Below the pieces are notes generated by a model. That model did not search any database and had not been told where the DNA came from. It saw nothing but the letters and a program-made list of their open reading frames with translations. A stretch of 64,000 bases of DNA from Lineus longissimus (Eukaryota > Nemertea > Pilidiophora > Heteronemertea > Lineidae). This document shows positions 57,739-64,000 of this stretch, piece after piece; within the stretch, counting starts at the first letter, position 1, and each line of letters opens with the position of its first letter. The stretch lies in assembly GCF_910592395.1 (NCBI RefSeq), contig NC_088322.1, positions 15,743,431 to 15,807,430 of the forward strand, given 5' to 3'. The translations under genes were made by a program, and so were the position numbers.

Positions 57739-57823
57739 ATGGCGGATTACGAAATAGACGAATCCCAGTTACCCCAAGATGTTCGGAAGAAGATAGCCGA
57801 GCTCGAACTTGAGCTTTCTGAGG
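57739..57823 (+). CDS. DIP2: DIP2 first coding exon (disco-interacting protein 2)
   Basis: The ATG sits in ACCATGG context and opens MADYEIDESQLPQDVRKKIA followed by ELELELSE, ending in phase 1 at GAGG|GTGAGT. Vertebrate DIP2A-C start MAD and reach the near-identical LAELELELSEG at the same exon boundary. This is the beginning of the N-terminal DMAP1-binding domain. The full protein adds two acyl-AMP-ligase-like domains and acts in lipid metabolism and neuronal branching in animals. The next exon (which in vertebrates begins with the DITQKGYEKKR stretch) was not found to the right edge, so intron 1 exceeds 6 kb. Confidence 0.85.
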
Positions 57824-60800
57824 GTGAGTTGGAATAATTAGGCCTCTAAAATCGGCCTTCCTTCATTTCCTGATGACATTTTTTGTCTGAGTGAATCCAT
57901 TATAATTTCTCATGACAACAATCTGATCATCATGATGTCATCCCGACCCGATTTCCCTTCACATTATTTGGATATGTAATACATCCGTTATTCACGTATT
58001 CCTTTGTCATTCAGCAATATACTTGACCTAAATATTCTGTATGCTTATTTTTGTTCAACTTGTTGTGTCACTTGAATCTTGATTGAATGTTTTGATTGAA
58101 TGTATTGTTATTTTGACAGGAGCGGCATTGTATATTTCAATCTGAATCTCTGAATCTGGGTAAAAGTTAACTTTGTACTAATAGTCTGCGGAGGGACTAG
58201 CACTGAAAGAGCCAAAACAAACCTAAATACAGGATCAACAATGAGCAAACCTGACCATGATAATGATGCAGTAATGCCAGTATGCACCCTCAGTCTTTTG
58301 TGTGCGCCCGGGTTGGTAAAGGTATGGGCTTGGCTCTCCATAGCCTCCACATGCTGATACAAAGTTTCCTATTTCTGGAAAAAGCTCATCTTTTGGAACT
58401 TGTTGTGTGTATAGATGTTGATTTTTTTAGAACCATACAGAGGCCGGGCATAAAGGCAAGTCATGTGTATCCATGCATGGTAAGACTGAGAGTCGTAGTG
58501 ACCAGGAAGAAGAAGATTGAAAACATACCTGATGGCATATCTAATCATTTTCTCTTTCAGAGTAGACAGAGCATGCAGAGTAGAGGTTCTCCTTGCCACA
58601 GAGTGAATCCTGCTTTAAATTTGGGCTAAATATGTTTGGCCATACACTTGTTTCCATTATTCCAAACAAAGACTGGGGACGAAGTGGCTGTGTATAAAGT
58701 CAAGTGTACATGTATTTCATGGCTAGCTCAAATTTCACATCCTGCCTGAAGGAAGTGACCCAGACAGATGAAGACCTTTTTTGAGTGATAAGGTTTAGAG
58801 TACCTATGTCCTCTCAGCACACACTTTTTAAAGTTCCAGTGGTGGCACGAGGTGGCCAACTACAGGACAACAACTTTGTTTTCACCGTATGTGGTCCATG
58901 TATTGTAAAATGTGGGCCTAGAATGATAGTATCATGCAATAGTGAACGTGGTATCATAGTGAATGACAGCTGTGCGTCTCCATTCTTACCGAGTTGGTGA
59001 TTGATGTTCTGTGAAGTGTACAACACGCGTTGGCCAGCAAAAACACAGTTGCTATGGTATAAGCTTATCAGATGGCAGCACCATGCTGGCTGTTGATTCA
59101 TGCATGTTGCCCGGAGGGGTTAGTAACACCAAACTTTTAGCGTTGAAGTCCATAAGATAGAAGTGAGGAAGTCATGTTAAAAAATACTGCCACTGAACCT
59201 CTAATATCTCCGATGATACATCAGCCATTGCATATTTGAGTGTAGTCAATTGCATACCTGCATTTAGTGCAGTCTCCAATAGGTACCCACAACACTGTGG
59301 ATCAATGAGTAGTCAGACATGATGGCTTTGATGATTCATTACATTCCAGGTACCAGTAATAACCATGTCCAGTGCAACAGCTGACTGAATACTGTCAGTA
59401 TGAAACTGACACTGTTCTTTCAGCCTCAGACTTGACGGAACCCATGACCACATCTAAAAACAATTTGATTGATTTTTGGGCCATTTGTGCCAAAAAACTG
59501 AAATTTCCAACACTAGTAACAGAAATATTGGATGCATAATCATTGGGAATAGGACTCTAGGAGAGTGCTTATCTGTCTCAAAATGATGTGATTTCTGCAA
59601 ATTCGACGACAAAAAAGGTTCGAGGACGATAAGGTTGTGGCAAGCTGCAACGTCACGGAGAAGAAATTGATTTTAAAAAGAGAAGCGAAAAGATCATAAA
59701 TGAAGATATACAAGTCGATCCTTGAACTTTTCCTGATTGACGTCTGATTAATAGGTTCATGCGTCTGGTATTTGTGCGTATTGATTGTGCTGCTGAGGTG
59801 GGGCACACCCAGTGGAAACATACATTGTATCTTGATACTTAGGAGAACAATGGGGGGATCCTCATAATCAGGTATGTACTATATTGTACACACACGTCTT
59901 GTATTGAGTTACACTGTTTTTGTATTTGTATAGTTTTGGGCAGGTAAAAAAGCTCAATGTAGAAGGGGAATTGACTGTTGTCTAATTGAGGCAGATTTTC
60001 AGATTTTTTGAATGAAATTGGCTGATTTCTCATTTCATGCTGAAAGTGCACTTCGTCCCGGGCTCTAGCAACTGTTCATGTGGCATGCATGATTGAAATG
60101 CACTGTCTGCATGGTATGTCCCAAGCTTCCAGTAATAAGGCGAGATGGTTGTTGACAGACACAACAAGTGTGGCATAGGTGCAGGCTTCTCTGGTAATGC
60201 TGTATCAACACTCCACCCAAATGATAAGGAATATCATGGAATCTGCATTGTATGATCTGTTGAGGTAATTCAGCAGGGATATCTCACTCATGCACAGACC
60301 CTGCGACCTGTGACCTGTCCCTGTGAGTGTGACCTGTGATCTGGTTCTGACCAACAGTCTCGATCATTAAGCAGGTCAACAGAGACCCAACAGTGTGGTG
60401 CTAATTCTTTATTCTATTACACCTCTAGTTTAAAAGCAACTTGTCCATACAAAACATACCTAAACTCAGACGTGTCCGTCTACTGTAAGGGATCTAAAGC
60501 AGATATAAAGGCAGTCACGAAGGGCAGGATTGCCTCAGTTGCTACAAAAACTGGATTATCACCAGCTAATGAGCTCCATGGCAACAGGCTGAGTGGAGAG
60601 CTCCTGCATGGCTACCTGATCAGCTGAGCATGTCGATGGGGAAGCCAGATCATGGGATCAGTGCAGTTTTGATTGAACCTTGGGGATAGTATCTTACCCG
60701 GTCTAACCGAGGGTTTGAACTCACTTCTGTAGCTTACTTGTGAGTTGTGTCAGCCGGGGTCAGAATGGAGTGAGGACGTTATAACGGCAGGGAACCATGC

Positions 60801-61053
60801 ATGTGTGGGTCCATGATTCACAGGAAGTGGGGACACCATAGTGCTTCACAATCAGCAAAGGTGTCAAAGGTCCAAAATGATTTCTACTGAAATTGGGACC
60901 CGCCCCTGCCATGTCAGACTGTCATACTGACTGCTCGACTAGCCAATGTAGCTGTAGTTCTGTTGTTAGTATGAGGAAGGGAGGAGAACTTACAGCGATA
61001 TGGAACCACAGGGTTCAAAACTCAAGAGTGCTATTTTCTCATGATGTAGACTA

Positions 61054-61244
61054 TACATGCTTCCCGAAATTGGTGGCTTGCATTGGAACTAACTTTTTCC
61101 CCCTTGTCCGTCATTAAAGGCATTCAAGTGTGTAAGTGTTGGTCAACCATGACTATCTCCTTTGTCCCTCCACCACAAGGCCTAGTTTCCCCTTATGACA
61201 TCACTATTTCGGACACTCAGCGCCCCATTTCTGGAAAGGTGTAT
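61054..61244 (+). repeat. Dispersed repeat, copy 2 (partner at 2601-2783)
   Basis: The orientation and nearly the whole sequence match copy 1. It differs by a short GTAAGT-type insertion after CAAGTGT and by scattered substitutions. No coding content is seen. Its position in DIP2 intron 1 and near the left-edge gene shows it is interspersed. Confidence 0.75.
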
Positions 61245-63293
61245 AGCTACCTGTTGTCAGGGGAATAAAAGAGAAGCGTATCAGTGTAACATGTCTAAAG
61301 GGTTAACCACAACCTGGCAACATTCTCTACAGATTACGATAAAGATATGTCTTCTTACAAATGGGATAGTTCTCTCTCTACCTCTGTCAGTCCGCACTGT
61401 GAGGTATTGTTAGATGGATACACGAGCAGGATAGGCTTACATGGAACCTGGCTCCTACTCTTGGTACATGTGGTAAGTGTCTATTTTGGTCAATTTGGGG
61501 GCCTACAGTGAAGGCCAGGCTGATTGATACCAGAGAGCGCCCCTCTGCCTTGGACTTGGGAGTGGCTGAACTGTGTCAAGTTATACATGTAGCCACAGCC
61601 TCTGTTCATCTATCAAGGAAAAGGGTTCCTGTTCAGTGGCCAACTTTACCCCATCTCCGCCATCAGTGAAGTTGACCTGGTTGTGTGATATGATGTACAC
61701 TGGCAGTCTATATGAGCAGCTTCCTCAGTACATCCTGGAGTCTGCCAAACTTCCTAATTACACACCGAGGGAAGACGCAAACCAATCAATACTAATGTTG
61801 GAGCATTTTAGGTTAAGACAGTACCAGTTGACGCTAGCGGTGAAATCTCAGCAGTATTGGCTGTCCTTCGAGGAAGTGTCATTGATAATCATGTCATGTC
61901 GTGTGCATTAACCCAGCAAATTTCCCCCCGGCGCATGTAACTTAAAAACTGGCTTTGAATCTTGAGGTAATTATAGCTTTCATGTAAAGCAGAATCACTC
62001 CTGAGTCGCCTTGCCACCTTCATTGGTTTTATCACTGTGGTGTCCAGTTGGCACCGATTATCATCCATATTGATTCCTTCCTTGCCCATTGTTGTGTCCA
62101 GGTCAAAACCGTTCTCATGTTCCCTCCATTTTCTCATGATCTTTTGACCTGCCATTTACTTGATTTATCATGAAGCTTTACATGCAATAACTCTTCATGG
62201 TAGGAATCTTCTGTTTCGTATCTACCTCCACAGGCGGATGGGCTTCCTATCAGGTCCTTTCAAACTATCTCCAAACCTCGAACCTGTCTTGGGTACCCAG
62301 TGATGGAGTCGTAATACCATAGTCCCTTTAACATCAATGTTGCCGTTAGGCTACAGTCCCTTTGAAATTACTTATTATTGATACCATGGTAATGAACTTT
62401 GCATGCATGAAGTACAGCTTAATTTCCTTTTCTTTCCAAGTTTGCCAGTATCCTTGTGCATTCATCTACACTAATCCTTACAAATACACTAAATGATCGA
62501 TCGCAAGTTGTTTTGACACACACTGTACCTGATAGACTAGCCAGTAATGATATCAGTACCTGCACCCTACCTGGAATGCATTAAAAATAGACCAGACATG
62601 TACTTCATAATGACTGCCACATACATGTATCTCTCCTTGGTTGCCCCTGGTAAGGCTGAACAAATAAATAGCTTGTTTATAGTGTTTACTCTCATAACAT
62701 GTCAATATGTGAAGGTCAGTATTGGAGGAGATAACTTTGGGCCAGTAAGCAAGTAATTGCCTGTTTGGAGGGTCTTACATCGATATGTCAGTCAGAAATG
62801 TACACAATCATTCTACAACGTGTGGGCATTTTCGGTGGCATGAGGATACTGGCCATGGTTCACAACGTCTGTCTATAGAAAAATTATATTTCAAATTTTC
62901 CTACCGATTGTGAAGAGGTTTAGGCTGAAAGACTTTGCCCTGCATATATGTGATTATACTAAGTACTATTAATTCATTAATATGTTGTCTGCTTCTGCAT
63001 GCAGGCCACTTGCCTGTTGACAAGCTGTTGTGCCCAAATATAATACACATCAGTGCTGTGTATGTGGTACTGTGACCTCCGGGTGGCCCCCCTGAACAAG
63101 TAAAGGGCCACAATAGCAACATGCTGCAGGGGGTTTTGACAAATCCAGAAGCATTGAATTGAATACATTTGAATTCTGTCATGGGTCAGAGCGTTGGTAG
63201 AATTAACCAGCAGGGGGCAGCCCACTGAAGGGACTTGATGTCATAAAACCTGACTGGGGGCATTTAGAACATTTGTGTTGGAATGCAGTAGTC

Positions 63294-63875
63294 GATATTG
63301 GTAACTGGAAAAACGCCGACCGACCGACCGACCGACTGACCGACTGACCTGCGAACCTACCGTCATATGCAGTATCCCTTTCGCTTTCTATAGCACATGT
63401 ATCTGTGTAGTGCCCAGCGCAATGGACGTGATGGAGTCCGACGTGTCTGACAGCAGCATCTCCAGTCAATTATACCGGGAAAACGAGCCCACGCGGTAAG
63501 GAACTGATAACGATACTCTAAAGATATGCTTTGTCTACATGGTCGGTGGATATAAAAGCATGATTTGGGCCTAATCTATGCACTGTAGTTTTTCTACTCG
63601 AGTGTCTCGACCGATGCAATGCATGAACTGCAACGCGCAATGTGCATTTGTTGTCATTTGAACAGCGCACGTGCGCTTGTTTACAATTTCATTTCACATG
63701 ACCTGCTGCTGTCCGACACGTCGGACTCCATCATGTCCATTGCGCTGGGCACTTCACAGATACATGTGCTATAGAGAAGCGAAAGGGATACTGCATATGA
63801 CGGTAGGTTGGCAGGTCAGTCGGTCGGTCGGTCGGTCGGTCGGTCGGTCGGCGTTTTTCCGGTTACCGTCGATAT
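63294..63875. repeat. Large inverted repeat, arms about 165-170 bp, loop about 245 bp
   Basis: The left arm 63294-63458 and right arm 63704-63875 are reverse complements along most of their length. They include a (CCGA)n/(TCGG)n microsatellite, GCATATGACGGT-type flanks, TGCCCAGCGCAATGGAC and GAGTCCGACGTGTC. The microsatellite lengths differ between arms. Both arms contain an outward-derived copy of the same ATG context. Confidence 0.85.
63422..63495 (+). CDS. Possible start-codon exon inside the inverted repeat
   Basis: ATG at 63422 opens MDVMESDVSDSSISSQLYRE followed by NEPT and a donor, CGCG|GTAAGG, at 63495 (phase 2). Without splicing it stops after one more codon. The phase differs from DIP2 exon 1 (phase 1), so it cannot simply replace that exon for the same downstream frame. 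It could begin another plus-strand gene beyond the window, or be chance. The opposite arm (minus, ATG at 63740) repeats the first residues and then runs to a stop. Confidence 0.25.
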
Positions 63876-64000
63876 TGCCACTGCCAACTTGAACTGGATG
63901 CGACATGTCTGTGCATGTTGCAGTTTATTCTGCCAAATGATGATGCCAGTGTAACATATACATGTAACCAGCAGTGTATGACTGGTAATACACTGCTGGT

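Larger units (their letters stand above)
57824..64000. other. DIP2 intron 1; repeats, no confirmed exon
   Basis: No DIP2-like exon is visible. It contains the second copy of the dispersed repeat (61054-61244) and the inverted repeat at 63294-63875. Open frames at 58282-58629 and 61573-61911 have no family similarity. Confidence 0.5.

Noticed and set aside
58282-58629. 115-codon plus-strand frame in DIP2 intron 1
   Set aside because: It does not resemble the DIP2 continuation or any family I know; the internal donor- and acceptor-like sites do not give a consistent phase.
61573-61911. 112-codon plus-strand frame in DIP2 intron 1
   Set aside because: No recognisable motif and no convincing splice sites; likely chance.
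57824-64000. Search for DIP2 exon 2
   Set aside because: No sequence encoding the conserved residues that follow LELELSEG was found on the plus strand, so the exon lies beyond the window.

Overview
The window is animal nuclear DNA. It has spliced genes with GT-AG introns, AATAAA poly(A) signals, many minisatellites, short inverted-repeat elements and tRNA-derived repeats, and no bacterial operon structure. Gene content (a Slac2/MyRIP-type Rab27 effector, a LicD/fukutin-like enzyme, CNPPD1 and DIP2) and compact introns next to large repeat-filled ones fit a non-vertebrate bilaterian, most likely a lophotrochozoan or an invertebrate deuterostome. I cannot name the species.

Layout, left to right. 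(1) 1-3620, minus: the 5' end of an unidentified gene whose first coding exon encodes a 38-residue basic, hydrophobic, mitochondrial-style N-terminus. The rest lies off the left edge or is not recognisable. (2) 5579-42632, minus: one large gene, rebuilt here from 18 coding exons whose reading phases all agree, giving about 1475 residues. It starts with the SHD1 / FYVE-type zinc finger / SHD2 Rab27-binding module of MyRIP and melanophilin. It then has acidic low-complexity linkers, two immunoglobulin I-set domains, predicted coiled coils and a Ser-rich tail. (3) 18269-19219, plus: an intronless LicD-family membrane enzyme of 316 residues, nested antisense in one of that gene's introns. (4) 49764-51145, plus: a small two-exon gene of unknown function with a clear poly(A) signal. 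(5) 54363-57324, minus: CNPPD1, six coding exons, 468 residues. (6) 57739 onward, plus: first coding exon of DIP2, head-to-head with CNPPD1 with about 0.4 kb between the start codons. The rest of the window is DIP2 intron 1. Near the right edge a large inverted repeat carries a start-codon exon candidate.

The non-coding space holds at least six clear tandem arrays with periods of about 16, 17, 22, 52, 68 and 74 bp. It also holds several inverted-repeat elements, including a near-perfect hairpin with arms of about 100 bp, a 180-190 bp dispersed element present at both ends of the window, and two tRNA-like segments. I recognise no transposase or reverse transcriptase reading frame.

The genes are not an operon. 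The functional links I can argue for are the nested antisense pair (Rab27 effector and LicD enzyme) and the probable shared promoter of CNPPD1 and DIP2. The most unusual object is the Rab27-effector gene with intracellular-type Ig domains in the middle of its product.
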